Source: Cryptomeria japonica (lineage: Eukaryota; Streptophyta; Pinopsida; Cupressales; Cupressaceae). Taken from it: 64,000 nt of DNA. A program made the translations under genes and the position numbers. Under the pieces are notes generated by a model, which saw only the letters and a list, made by a program, of their open reading frames with translations, did not search any database and was not told the origin of the DNA. Of the stretch, positions 32,000 through 43,310 are shown in pieces. How positions within the stretch are numbered: the stretch's first letter is position 1; each line of letters opens with the position of its first letter. Location: contig NC_081410.1 of assembly GCF_030272615.1 (NCBI RefSeq), positions 288,545,957 to 288,609,956 of the forward strand, read 5' to 3'.

Positions 32000-32705
32000 C
32001 TCGGTAAGATAAATGATTGAATGAGAGATAAATGAAGTCTCTCATTCAATCATCTATCCTATCGATAGACTATGATGAAGACTTCAAGCTATCATTCCTT
32101 CATTTGATGATTATTCTTAAATTTATATACATTCAATCCTACTTGCAAATTCCGATCAATATTGGTTTCTTAATCAATACTTAAACTACCGGTAATTATC
32201 GGTTATAAATATCATAGCACAGAATACCGATTGGTATCAATTCACATTGAATCGTATGAACAACAATTGTTATCGGGTATAGTTTATAACTATATACACC
32301 GATTGTTATCGGTTGACTTGCTTATGGTATACACGCCGATTAGTATCAGGTGATTTGCTTATGGTATACACGCTGATTAGTATCGAGTGACTTGTTAAAT
32401 ACACCGATCGGTAAATACAATGATAATTGAAAGGTGTGATCAAGTAATATCTTGATCGATCATGTCTAATAGACATGACCGGTCAAGGTATTGCTTGATG
32501 AGCATATATATATATATATCAATCGACATTTGTGAGAAGGATATTGAAATCGATAAATGCTCCTCCTCTATCTGCATCATACCAGATAATAATCAGATCC
32601 ATTATTTAAGAAATAACATATACATCAAAGAAGATAACTAATCTTGAATATAACTTGCATTTTGGAAATTGAAAATCGAATAACATTTACAGTTTTCACT
32701 AGAAA
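32000..32705. mobile_element. Palindrome-rich insertion within copia gag
   Basis: Copia gag stops at about 32705 (VTNKGKSNK) and resumes at about 32000 (INKD*EKVDKKA), so some 700 bp are inserted. The insert holds an inverted repeat at 32008-32058, a 61-bp near-perfect hairpin at 32439-32499, and about five units with the palindrome CCGATTGTTATCGG between 32216 and 32415. No ORF and no clear TSD. Type unknown; a foldback or MITE-like element is likely. Confidence 0.65.
32216..32415. repeat. 36-bp degenerate tandem repeats with CCGAT/ATCGG palindromes
   Basis: Units ACACCGATTGTTATCGGTTG / ACACGCCGATTAGTATCAGG / ACACGCTGATTAGTATCGAG, each followed by TGACTTGCTTATGGTAT, repeat about every 36 bp from 32297, with looser copies before. 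Most units contain CCGAT-N4-ATCGG. Confidence 0.85.
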
Positions 32706-32843
32706 GTTTATTAGATTTCCCTTTATTTGTTACAGCCATCGCTGATCTCATTCTTCAAGGAGATCTTCCATTTTCAGCTTCCACAACTCATAACCCATTC
32801 CATTGAACTTCTCTATGTCCAAACGAGATGAAGTTGTAGCCAT
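32706..32843 (-). pseudogene. Copia gag N-terminus
   Basis: ATG at 32841-32843 opens MATTSSRLDIEKFNGMGYEL followed by WKLKMEDLLE, the canonical start of copia gag. It precedes a stop and frameshift, then (D)QRW and MAVTNKGKSNK. Gag is then interrupted by the palindrome-rich insertion. Confidence 0.9.
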
Positions 32844-32938
32844 GATATCAACACAAATCTGCCAAAAATAGATCAATCAAAACTCCGACAAAAGCTCAAA
32901 AAACCTCCATTCTATCACTCAAGACATAGAATTGACTA

Positions 32939-32951
32939 GGCTATGATACCA
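32939..32951 (-). other. Copia primer binding site
   Basis: Minus strand TGGTATCATAGCC, close to the initiator-Met complement TGGTATCAGAGC, directly after the LTR end TTTTAACA. Confidence 0.85.
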
Positions 32952-32953
32952 AA

Positions 32954-33760
32954 TGTTAAAAAAGAAGAGGTAAACAACAATATATTTAGCATCAAATTAA
33001 TTGTAAGTCAGATTTATCTATGCTTATCAAATGAAAATAAAATAGCTATAACAATGAAATCAAGAACATCATAAAAAATCAACACAACACCGGAATTATG
33101 TCGAGAAACCCTTTCAGGAAAAATATCCACCAAGAAGATATGAAAGACTTGTATTATCAGCAGTATGAAATTACAATACAACTTTCAAATTCCACTCAAT
33201 CTTCAATTCGGTAGCATAACCCCTACAAAACAAAACTTGAACAAATTCATACTTGTCTCCAACTCAACCCCTCAATATATACACCCATGGGGGCTCAAAA
33301 TACCACCACAAAACATTACCATGGGCCTAAACAAGGTTCCAAAATACCATAGTAAAAATCTATATGACCTCTACATGAAAACCTCCTTAAAATCATAAAC
33401 TTGACTCATAAATAACATCTTACAGTTGTCATAAGGCATTTTTCCAAGATACAAAAGATTTAACATAAATATTGTCACAGTTGTCATAGCATCTTATGAC
33501 AAGTGTCATAACTATCATGAATGCTCTTACAACTTATGACAAATGTCATAAATATTGTTATAGTTGTCATAGCATCTTATGATACTTGTCCTAACTATTA
33601 TGAATGCTCTTACAGCTTATTTGTACAACTTGTGACAAATGTCATAAATATTGTCATAGTTGTCATTACTGTTATGATTCCTCTTACAACTTATGAAAAA
33701 TGTCATAAACCTGCAGAATACAAAATTCCAAAAGTGGACACCAAAATTACCTTTACTGTG
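32954..33760 (-). repeat. 5' LTR of the minus-strand copia (outer end uncertain)
   Basis: The inner end is fixed by the PBS. A TATA-like GTATATATTGAG lies on the minus strand at about 33268-33280. Tandem TTATGACA repeats at 33421-33715 would be in U3. No TG start or TSD was found, so the 33760 limit is a guess. Confidence 0.5.
33421..33715. repeat. About 90-bp tandem repeat with TTATGACA/TGTCATAA palindromes
   Basis: About three and a half units, each containing TTATGACAAATGTCATAA or a close variant (33493, 33534, about 33630 and about 33690) and GTTGTCATAGCATCTTATGA. The palindrome TGACA-N2-TGTCA is intact in the first units. Confidence 0.85.
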
Positions 33761-36042
33761 ATGACTGTGCAATAAATAGTAACCCAGTAACTGCCTGCCT
33801 GTATATATACAATTATCGAGGTTGGTAAAACATTAATTACCCCTATTGGTGAAATCCTCCATCCCATATGGCCCTATGGGTGAATTACAAACAACATTAG
33901 GAACATTATTATATACATGTATTGACAAGGTTGACGACACCTAAAACCCAACAAGATAGAATTTCTATATATACAAAACTACATATTCTAAAACCTAGCA
34001 CTATTCCATCCATCATATCAGAAAATGACTGGTATTTGCCTACCACCATGAACAAGATAATTCCATTAACTGGCTTCTATAGGAAATTACTAGCAATAAC
34101 CTAATAAATCTAGATACATTGAACTTATTTGGCTTATGAAGCAAGCTAATTGTTCGACCTAATAAGTCTTGGCAAATTGACCTACCGTAGTTTCTAAAGC
34201 AAGCTAATCGCTAGAACCTAATAATCTTGGAACATTGAACTGCCATAGTTTGTGAAGCCAGCTACTTACTCAAATATAACTTTACATAGAAAATGACCTG
34301 AATAGCAAAATAACTCACTTTTGTCATAAGACTGTTAAGAAGATAGTTTGTATTATGGGACACAAAACCAGATCCCTCATAAGATTAGAATCATTAACTC
34401 CGAAGATTAAGTCGATAAGTAAATTCTGAAATTTTGGAAAGAAAAGAAATGGCATATTAATTTCACAACAGCAGAAAATTAAAAATGACCACTTGCTGAA
34501 ATTTGAAACTATAATGTAACATTTTAGTCATAATTATTTTCATTCATTAGCTTGAATCTTGAATATTATGTTGAGCAGGCTAGTCCGTGGCGTTGCAGTT
34601 TCAAGCTATGGTTTGTAGCATATCTCTCTTTAAAATACATACTTTTACATTTCTACAATATAGAGAGATAAATGATTGTCTACAATATCATTTTTTACAT
34701 TTCTGAAATAGATTTTTCGTTGGAGCAAATTTGTGAAATGTGATTCATATTTTAAGGCACCCTCATCACTACATATTTGCAATTAGTTATGGCCTAAGCT
34801 TGTGAAAGTAGATGTAAATCACATGTTTATTATTATTTATTAGATTAGTTTATTTGCACACAAATGATAGCTATGGAAAATTGTGTGTAGTTTTGACCCA
34901 CTTGGAGTGTTAAAATGTCAAAATCTACGGTTATAATATTTGACAATTTGAATGTAGTACAACATTACCACTTTAATATATATTAATTATACTTTGGTAT
35001 TTGAAATGTCGATTCTCACTTTTCTATGGAATAAGTAAAGGACAAGCATATATTGAGTTGCATGCTATCCATTTTCATGACATAATAGTAGAGGACTTAA
35101 CAGCTACTCACACACTAGTTGTTATAGTGTTGTGTAACAAGGGGCCTTTGTTTTTAATTCTACTCATTATTTGTAAAGTTCTGGATTCACAATCGTTATG
35201 TTTGTACCAAAAAAATGGACAAAATGTATCGATTCTCACAAATCACATCAAAGAGACAACCAATCATATGTAATATACAAGGAATGCAATAATACATGCC
35301 TTTATGCAAATGTTTTGATCTATCTATTTGTGTTTGGCATTTTTGACAAATCGGAAAAAACATAGCTGTTGTGGCTACATCGTTGATGCCCAAAATCTCA
35401 AACAATTGTTTTAAGCACTTATTCATCTGTGAAGGTGCACTCAATTTTTGGTGAAAATTTGACTTACTATTTAAGAACTTGAGGATTGGAAAATTAAAAT
35501 ACAACTACTGCATCCTCACACTTTCCAATTGTCTACAATATCTTTTTTAACATTTCTGAAATACGTTGAATAATTAAAATACAACTACTACATCCTAACA
35601 CTTTTCAATTATCTAAATAATCATTTTAACACTTTTGAAATACATTTCAATGGGAAAGCTTATACAAATTTGAAATATAAAATCAAGCTTCTTCCACTTA
35701 TCCAGTGCTGAGTGATTACAATAAACCACTTATTCAGAGGTAAGTATCAACAAATATCAAGGGGAACTCACTGGCAGCACTACAATCTAGTGTTACAATA
35801 TAGTTTCATAGAAAATGAAAGCTCTTAGACAGTATAACCCTCTGAACCTTAATCCATATTCCATTGTAACATCAAATAACTACCATTACAAAGTGCTGAT
35901 GTAAACAAGACTGTTGTAACATCACAATCAGTACCCCAACACATTAAATAACTAACTCAGCTTGAAAACAACAACAATATACCTTGTTGGTGATGAATAT
36001 TGTTGGTGATGCAGGACTAAAATGCACTGGAAGAGTGGTATG
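33761..36042. other. Non-coding stretch with local duplications
   Basis: Three units of about 60 bp starting CCTAATAA at 34100, 34158 and 34217 share CATTGAAC and AAGCAAGCTAA. An 80-bp block with AATTAAAATACAACTACT at about 35490 repeats at about 35572. AAGCTTCTTCCACTTATCCA near 35690 resembles the family A U5 unit. No gene. The 3' LTR of the Tat-like element could lie here but was not recognised. Confidence 0.55.
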
Positions 36043-36594
36043 TTATAAACCCGCTATTCTACTAAGAAATGTTATGGTTCCATACAACTCGGGGTGCATT
36101 TCTCTTCTTAGTACCAGAGTGGGTAGCTTATTAGGTAATATCTTTCCCTGTTTTTTAACATACCACTCTTCTCTAATCACCCTTTCGCATTCTTGTTTGG
36201 CTTCTTGGAACTCCCTTTCTGTTTGAATTCTGCTCCTGTCTATCCAAGCCGCTGGGGTAGGAATCCCTAACAACTCTTTCAATCCCCCGGGCGTGAAATC
36301 GGCGTAAACCCTATGATTGTAAATGACCTGCCTCTGATTGGCGTCATAATGTTGGATACATTGCCTAACTAGGTCATGGGCATCAGTGGCGACCGAGAAC
36401 CCTGCAGCCTGTATTAAGCCACTCTTTTCCATATTCTTCATTTCTTCTGTGGCAATTGGCTCTCTCATTCTGTCAATGATGTTTGTAAGATTGCATTCGC
36501 CCAAGTGGGTATCCAGATATAGTCTCGTATTGGGCACTATTTGTGGAAATTTCCACTCAAATTCCTTCCTTAGCTCTACTTTCCTGGTACTCAT
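36043..36594 (-). CDS. Extra ORF downstream of pol, 183 codons
   Basis: Open without interruption from ATG 36592-36594 (MSTRKVELRKEFEWKFPQ) to TAG. It has a basic start, an amphipathic middle (EEMKNMEKSGLIQAAGF), the segment YADFTPGGLKELLGIPTPAA, and a charged tail with QEAKQECERVIREEWYVKKQ. It is the longest intact frame of the element's 3' part. Tat-lineage elements are known to carry additional ORFs between pol and the 3' LTR; this fits by position and strand. No catalytic motif is seen and no function can be assigned. Protein-like reading continues past the stop (RVYNIPLF), so the stop may be secondary. Confidence 0.6.
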   Translation of the reverse strand: MSTRKVELRKEFEWKFPQIVPNTRLYLDTHLGECNLTNIIDRMREPIATEEMKNMEKSGLIQAAGFSVATDAHDLVRQCIQHYDANQRQVIYNHRVYADFTPGGLKELLGIPTPAAWIDRSRIQTEREFQEAKQECERVIREEWYVKKQGKILPNKLPTLVLRREMHPELYGTITFLSRIAGL

Positions 36595-38690
36595 ACTTTC
36601 TAGTTCTATAATCCCTGTCCAAAATTCCCTAAATTACCACTACGCATGCAATGACTTAAGCATTCCAGTTGTTTATTTTTCTACCTTTAAGAATTTTACT
36701 TTCCAAACCTATTCAATTCTACTAAGCCATTCAAATAAAAGTCACTGAGACAAGTTGAGGTACTTACCTGTTTCGCTGTAGGTGTCACTAGTGGAATTTG
36801 AATACAATACCAGTTGGGGTGCCTTCTGTTCACTCATGTAGTCATTCCAGTTTTCCGGTCGCTTTTAGCATTTCAAATCCTACCGTTGTACAATCTTCGT
36901 TACCAGCTCTACTTGTTGATTGCGCTTTTACAATATTTGTGTTTAGTTCAGAGGAAAAGCTGAAGTAAAAACCAAAAGGGAGGGGGAAATTTTAAAAAAA
37001 AACCATATCCAACGGCCATTAGGGCGTCCTCCGTGCTTGTCAGTCAAAATGTAGCTTGCTAGGAGATTTAGACACATGTCTCCCCTGGCACTTCTCCACT
37101 TCCTTGAAACTCTGGCCTTACCTAACTATCATTAATGCCAGTCATTGGATTGTATGCAAGCTGAACTTTATTCGATTATTTATCTGATTCCTGAATTCGT
37201 CCGCTCCCCGCTGAATTTACTCATGGTTAATCCCTACTTATGGTGGACTTCATTCCTAGACTTCGGGTTATTTCGGGTTTCGGGCCAATCCTCAGTTTTG
37301 GTTCTTTGAGCCACTTGGTAATTAGCTTTCCAGAAATCTCCGGCTGTCCACTAAACTTGATTATGAACTCTAGCGTTGGTCTAGCGGGACATCAGGTAGC
37401 GAAGGAAAATATTAAATCGGGCCTTAATTTTTTGGATTGTCTTCTTACTTTCCCCTGCTACTCTGCACACAATAGTTACACGTTCTAGCTTAATTGCAGA
37501 CATAATCTCCGGCGGGGAGATCACTTGCTCCTTACTACTAACTCGTCCTATGGCTAAGACTGACTTCTACTCGGCTTTCTGCAATTATTCGCTTCCAAGG
37601 AAGCGTTCTTTGTCTCTTATATTTATAATCACGATTGGCAAAATTTTCAGTGGGTCCCTATTTTAAACACAAATGGGGCGTATTGTATTTGCACACAACT
37701 TGCCACCCTCTAAACTTTACCAAAAACCTTTTGATTTAGCCTTTAACATGAATTCCCATCCATGGCACTTGAAGTTTACTTAAGAAGAAACTATGCCTTT
37801 AGCCCACATATCTTAAACTCCTACTGCAATGAAGCATCCGAGCACCTCAAGTGTGTGCATGTGGTTCATTCCTTCTTCAGAAGACTTATCGGTAAGATAG
37901 TAATTTGCTAAGCTATTATTTTACCCTTCCTCAATTTTGCCCTTTTTAGATAGAACCTTACTGCCATCTATAGCCCCGGTAAGGTTATCTTTGCTGTTGT
38001 GTGCACCTTTTCTTTTTTTGTTATTATTATTGTTCCAATTGCTTTGATATGGCATTAAACACATTTGGAAGTGATCTTTTAGGGGCCCTTTTTACAGCTC
38101 TTTGCTGATTTATCAGCCTTTATGAATAGAACACTTTCTGCTGATTTCGAAGCATTTTTTTTTAGCTTTTTGGAAGCATTTTATTTTTAAAAATACTCCA
38201 ATAGCTTTGAATTTATCTTTTGCTTTTAATATCATTTGGCATTGACAATGAGGATGATTCTTAATTTTCACTTCAGCAATTACTGATCTTACCAACAATT
38301 CCTTCAAAAGACTTTTAGATGAGAAGAATTTATAGAGTTCCTCTGAATACTTCATGCAAAATGCAATATCTAATGTCGTGTTATTTATAGCATAACCTTC
38401 TTCAGACCAATCCAATACTTGGATGAGACTTCATGTTAAAGGACAAATCACAGTTTTCTGCCCACTTTTAGAGAGGAGCAAGTTGCCTCATTTAATGCTT
38501 TAGGCAAGTGACCGCACCCTAATTAATGCCACTTAGGGATGTTTAATTTTCCGAGACAAGTCGCTTGTGTGATATTGTATGATATCCCTTGGATAATTTC
38601 TTTAAACAAAATCATTAATTGCGAATTTCGCCAACTTTTACGGCCACCCTAGAATTAGAATCCACTTGGCACTACTTCCTTCTCAAATTC
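36595..38690. other. Spacer between the extra ORFs of the Tat-like element
   Basis: No recognised gene. The minus frame 38415-38113 (100 codons, Lys-rich, KIKCFQKAKKKCFEISRK) has no known match and may be chance. Confidence 0.5.
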
Positions 38691-38793
38691 CTTGCATTCA
38701 TGTTCTCACGCTCGAAGCACTTATTTATATTGCCTTATCTGTCATTATTTCTTACAATTTATTATGCTTCCCGCGCTTATTATGCCATTAGTC

Positions 38794-39165
38794 ATGGCTA
38801 GAGAGCTCTCTCCTTTAGTCGATTGTGCCATCTACTTGACTAGCAGTGCTCTTCAATTAGCTTTCCTAGGAGCCATAACCAGCCAGCGCTTACACAGAGG
38901 ATTCATGCTTCAGGATATCCAGCATGCTGACCTGGTTGAGAAAGCCATAAAATGGGATCTCAATTCTGAATTCCTTACTTCCACCACTAGGTATAGAGTA
39001 AATTCTGATATTGCTTCTCGCTACGTGGCTTCTCTCCAGGACCTAGGGGAAGATGAAGACGTGGTCTCTGAATTGTGCGACCATTTATTGCTTATTGACT
39101 TTATGGGTGGGTTAGATGTGATACTGGAAGTGGCTCTACCTAGTTATGGTATTCCAATGCCGTAG
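38794..39165 (+). CDS. ORF antisense to the Tat-like element, 124 codons
   Basis: ATG 38794 opens MARELSPLVDCAIYLTSSAL, then QRLHRGFMLQDIQHADLVEK, and ends SYGIPMP. Protein-like reading (DFWISPIPVPIYEFLGGF) continues past the stop to about 39230, suggesting a formerly longer protein. Hydrophobic stretches alternate with acidic ones (LGEDEDVVSEL). It lies opposite to gag-pol between integrase and the sense extra ORF. Antisense ORFs at this place are described for some Tat-lineage elements. Function unknown; no motif recognised. Confidence 0.5.
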   Translation: MARELSPLVDCAIYLTSSALQLAFLGAITSQRLHRGFMLQDIQHADLVEKAIKWDLNSEFLTSTTRYRVNSDIASRYVASLQDLGEDEDVVSELCDHLLLIDFMGGLDVILEVALPSYGIPMP

Positions 39166-39845
39166 GATATCAGGGATTTCTGGATTTCCCCTATACCAGT
39201 GCCTATCTATGAGTTCTTGGGAGGCTTCCGCACTAGCACTATTCAGGACCATTGTGAGAAATCCTGCCGAGCTTGCATTACTTAAAGCAGTACTTCGAGT
39301 TAATCCCAGACATTGGAGGACTCAGGAGGATTAACTTCATTATGTGGACCATGCTCCTGGACAACTAAAAGCTCTTTTTGCTTCATTTTTGAACGTTTAG
39401 CGACCACGCTATCTTTGCCTAGTTATCTAAAGATCTTTTGCATTTTTGGCACTGTATGTATATAGTACAGATGAAATTTTCAACTTATTGTAAATATTCC
39501 CGACAGTGAATGAAAATCTCGACATTTTGGCTTTTACTCAAGCAGTTGTTTGCTTTGCTTTTAAATGCTTGTCTAATTTTACTTCGCTATTACCAGCAAA
39601 ATTAATTTTTCTTTAAATCGTAAGCTGGGTATAATTGAATTTACTCCCTGGGGTCTTCTCACACACTCTCTGCAATTACTTCACTCACTAACTTAACTTT
39701 GTGGCACACTTCAAACGATATTTACACTATTTACAATGTTCGCTTTCTAACCCTATTTTTTAAAAATAGTGTTTGAGAAATTGACCGTTAACTGGCAACG
39801 CAAGGGCAACTCCTTATAATGTGGCTAGTTTGAATGCGTTATCAC

Positions 39846-41119
39846 CTAAAATCTCCGATATTTGGTACGGGCTAGACCAAACGGTTGCAAATTTTTTAAA
39901 ATGACCTTTTCCTTGTGATTTTCCTGATATAACACTAGGTCTGCAATGCAAAACACTTTTACTTTTGCACGTTTATCAAACCACCTCTTTACAATCGCTT
40001 GATGTTTGTTCATACACTCGGTAGCTCGATCCCTCTTTTCATCTAAATTTAGCTGTTGCTTTAATCTAGCTTCTTCATTGTTCTCAAATCCCAAAAATTC
40101 TTGAATAAATTTCAACATAGGTATTTTTATATTAATGGGAGTACTGGGTCAACACCGTATATCAGATGATATGGAGAATTACCTAAACTACTTTTAACTC
40201 TGGTTCTATCCGCCCACAAAGCATATTTCAACATGGCATGCCACCCTCTAGGGTTTTTATCTAATAGCTTTTTAATGACCTCTACTAAATTCTTATTAGT
40301 GGATTCAGCTAAGCCATTCCCCTAGGGATAGTAATTAGAAGAGAACTTTAAAATAATACCTAGTTCAAATGCCCAATCAACGAATTTTAAAGAAGCAAAA
40401 GCAGGGCCATTGTCACATACCAGGAAATTAGGAGTTCCAAAGCACGTGATGATGTTTTCTTCCAAGAACTGGATGACGATATCCGTAGTGCATAATTTGA
40501 ATGCTCCCGCTTCCGACCATTTGGTAGAGTAATTTGTAAGGGTTAGAATATACTTGTGTCCAATTGATGATGATGGATTTATCATCCCTATGAAGTCCAT
40601 TCCCCATTGTGGGAATGGTCTCGTCTCTACTACAGGTTGTAGGGGTTGTGCTGAATATTTTCCTTTGTCTGCGTGTATTTGGCATGTATCACAATGTTGA
40701 ATATGTTGATACACATCTCTGCAGATGGTAGGCCAATAATACCTTGCTCAGAGTATTGCATGAGTGGTGGCCAAATGCCCACCGTGCCTTGTTCCAAACC
40801 TTTCGTGGAATTCATAAAGGACTTTTTGTGATTCTTCTTTGTTCATACACCTTAGGTAAATTCCCACATGATCTTTGCGAAACAAACTACCATTCTTGAT
40901 CATGTAACTCTGTGCCTTAACTTTTAACGCTCTATGCTGCGATCTATTCAAGTGTTCTAGACAATGTCTTGTAACTAACAAGTGCATGGTATCTTTATAC
41001 CAATCCTCTTGATTTTCATCATTTAACATGTACTGTTGACTTACTAAATGCGGGTTAGTTTCCGCAATAGCTTGAACTAAAGTTTGACCTCTAACCAACT
41101 TCATGGATACGATGTCCAT
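39846..41119 (-). pseudogene. Tat-like integrase
   Basis: In pieces: HERFGTRHGGHLATTHAIL and later HCDTCQIHADKGKYS form the HHCC finger. The core holds WGMDFIGMINPSSSIGHKYI with the first Asp, LTNYSTKWSEAGAF, CDNGPAF with the second Asp, and after a stop at the Gln of YYPQG, GLAESTNKNLVEVI with the Glu. DDE is therefore complete. The C-terminal part (RAKVKVFCIADLVLYQENH) is at 40118-39846. Stops at 40748 and 40322 fit C-to-T changes (CGA and CAG). Confidence 0.88.
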
Positions 41120-42110
41120 ATCAAACTCCTATATTATGGTTATCCACTTAGCTCTTCTTTCTCCTATCTCATTTTGCATCAAAAGAGTTTTGACAGACGC
41201 ATCTAGTACGATTGCTATAACTTTACTTCTCAAAATAAAATGCCTGAACTTTCATACTGCTTTTACTAAAGCATAAGCATGCTTTTCAACATTAATATAT
41301 CTTATCTCTGCATCCTTAAACGGGCAACCCATAAAAGACATAGGCTTTTCTTCTTTTGTCTCGGTCTTCTAAGTTAGCATTGCGGCACATGTATGCTCTG
41401 AGGCAAATGAGTAAATATAAAATGGCCTACTGTAATTTGTGCTGGATAATACTGGAGCATCCCCTATAGCCTTCTTAACGTTTTCAAAAGCTTCTTTGGC
41501 TTCTTTCGTCCATTTGATCTTGGCCTCTTTCTTTAACATAGTGTTCAAAGGTTGTACTATCTTCGCAAAGCCGGTAATAAATTTGCGGACAATTGATTTT
41601 CCCGAAATAGGACTTCAATTCCTTCTTGCTATTTGGGGGTTGTAGCTTCATCAATGCACTGACTCTATCAGGGTCGATGGAAATTTTGACTTCCAAAATG
41701 ATATGCCCCATAAATTCCCTTATGTTGCTCCGAACATACATTTCTTTGTGTTCAACAATATCCCATACTGTTTGCACTTTTTCAACACTTTCCTCAAATC
41801 TTGTACATGCGTAGATTATAATGCACTTTCCTACCAGATCTTTAAATGCAATAGCCATTGCCTTGTGGAATGTAGCTCTTGCGTTTATTAGTCTAAATGG
41901 CATCCTCCTGTATGCAAAAGTTACCCATTTCGTAGTGAATGCAGTCTTTAGCCTATCTTGTTTCTCAACCATATCTTGGTTATAACCTGAAAAACCATTT
42001 AAGAACGACATCATTTGAGCGTTCACTATTTGCAACACTTTATCCAAAGGCGGCAGCGGATAATTATCCTTCTCTGAAGCCTTGTTTAAATTTCTGAAAT
42101 CCATGCACAA
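41120..42110 (-). pseudogene. Tat-like reverse transcriptase and gypsy RNase H
   Basis: RT: MCMDFRNLNKASEKDNYPLP opens the domain, then DKVLQIVNAQMMSFLNGFSG and FAYRRMPFRLINARATF (FGL changed to FRL). The YxDD box is unreadable (CIIIYACTRFEESV), so the enzyme is dead. The frame 42110-41484 is otherwise open. RNase H follows at about 41440-41130: PFYIYSFASEHTCAAMLT, VEKHAYALVKAV and WITII*EFDMDIVSMK, with the first catalytic Asp lost. It joins integrase without spacer. Confidence 0.85.
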
Positions 42111-42679
42111 GCATATGTCTCAATGGTTCAATTAGGGTGTTCATTGGCCTTTGCTTTTGCCAAAAAGGTTTAGAATCAGACTTCAAAGGGATCGTATGAG
42201 TGATGATAGATGTATCATATGTCTTCAAATCCTCATATGTCCATGCGATGACATGTATATAGTCTTTCAATGCTTGCATTGTATCGTCTTTTTCTTTCTT
42301 GGTATATACTTTTCCTATCAACACATTTCGTGTATCTTCTGCAACTCCCAAATTATGTGGATCACACTTATCTCCTTCCGTTTTGGGCAAGTTTTTTTGC
42401 TTTAATACTTGGTCTATATCAAACAATCTTTCTAATTCTATTATGACCTTGGGAATATTGTTGCCTTTCAAAACTTCAGGGGACTCCACTTCTTCTGGTG
42501 GATCGATTTCATTGTTGACTTGTGCTTCAAAAACTCCTAAATTTGTTATGAATTTCCTAATATGATGATCATCTTCAAAGGCTTGTATGTTTTGCACGTT
42601 AGCAGGCATTGAAGGTATGGGTACTAATTCCACTGTAAATTTCTTCAATCCAGAAGATTCCAATGGTTCAAGTGAATTG
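42111..42679 (-). pseudogene. Tat-like pol linker upstream of RT
   Basis: Within the open frame 42693-42064: acidic linker (NNEIDPPEEVESPEVL) then RNVLIGKVYTKKEKDDTMQA and LKDYIHVIAWTYEDLKTYDT, the pre-RT block that in Tat elements precedes the RT core. It ends IPLKSDSKPFWQKQRPMN. One frame carries the C-terminus of the upstream RNase H domain and this linker together. Confidence 0.8.
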
Positions 42680-43056
42680 ACTGCTACGGCCAAGGCATCT
42701 GCTCTTCGGTTGAACTTTTTGGGAACATGTTCAATGTTGAATGCATCGAAACTCTCTATCAGATCCCGTACCCTATGACGGTAACTGGCAAGTTTTTTGT
42801 AGCGACAAATATATTGCTTCCGAACCTACTTAAATACTAATTCGGAATCTCCCATTACTTTCAGTGTTCAAACTCCTTTCTTTAAAGCCAACAGAAGACC
42901 ATGTACCAAGGCTTCATATTCGGTAATGTTACAAGTACATTGAAATTGCAATCTGTAGGCTGCCAAAAATGACTTTCCTTTTGGATTGATTATTTCCACT
43001 CCAATTCCAATTCCTTGTTTTGACTTTGACTCATCAAATTTTAAAGTCCAAATTCC
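42680..43056 (-). pseudogene. Additional RNase H domain (RVT_3/archaeal-like type) upstream of RT
   Basis: Minus-strand reading WTLKFDESKSKQGIGIGVEI, later ITEYEALVHGLLLALKKGV, TLKVMGDSELVFK and FNIEHVPKKFNRRADALAV follows the plant/archaeal RNase H fold. All four acidic residues are visible: D in FDES, E in TEYEAL, D in GDSEL, D in RRADALA. Two stops (TGA after KKGV; TAG after VFK) each fit one C-to-T change. A second RNase H is a hallmark of Tat elements. Here it lies between protease and RT, separate from the gypsy RNase H at 41440-41130. Confidence 0.85.
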
Positions 43057-43269
43057 TACTTCATCTTTTGCGGGGACTTTTTGTATTCCGGAAGTAATGC
43101 CACTTTTCCCTTCTCTCGCATTTTCTCGGTAATCTTGGGACAGTTTCTCCCTTCTTTTGCTCTTGGAATCATTTCGGGTTCTTAGCTCATATCTTGAAGC
43201 AGATTGGCTTCTTTGGACGGAAGCTTCCGTCTAATTCTTTCATTATCGAGAATAGTTAAACATAAAAAA

Positions 43270-43310
43270 CATTGATTTTCTGGGTGTTTAACATTGTGGA
43301 CCCTGCACCA
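43270..43310 (-). other. Second CCHC-like finger, next to the extra RNase H
   Basis: DWCRVHNVKHPENQC on the minus strand repeats the pattern of the gag finger at 46749-46796 (DWCRIHNTGNHAEKDC). It lies about 210 bp upstream of the extra RNase H in the same element. Confidence 0.7.

Larger units (their letters stand above)
28215..33760 (-). mobile_element. Minus-strand Ty1-copia element, truncated and nested
   Basis: Read leftward: 5' LTR ending at 32954, PBS 32939-32951, gag start ATG 32843, gag, CCHC finger, protease, GAG-pre-integrase, integrase, ending abruptly at 28215 with no RT. Two insertions split it: a palindrome-rich segment (about 32000-32705) in gag and a solo LTR (29287-31219, TSD ATCAT) in protease. 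Removing both restores colinear copia protein order. All frames contain stops. Confidence 0.88.

Noticed and set aside
35196-35504. 102-codon minus frame with four Cys (CQKCQTQ, YYCIPCI)
   Set aside because: The two CxxC pairs suggest a zinc ribbon, but no neighbouring exon, start context or family match supports a gene.
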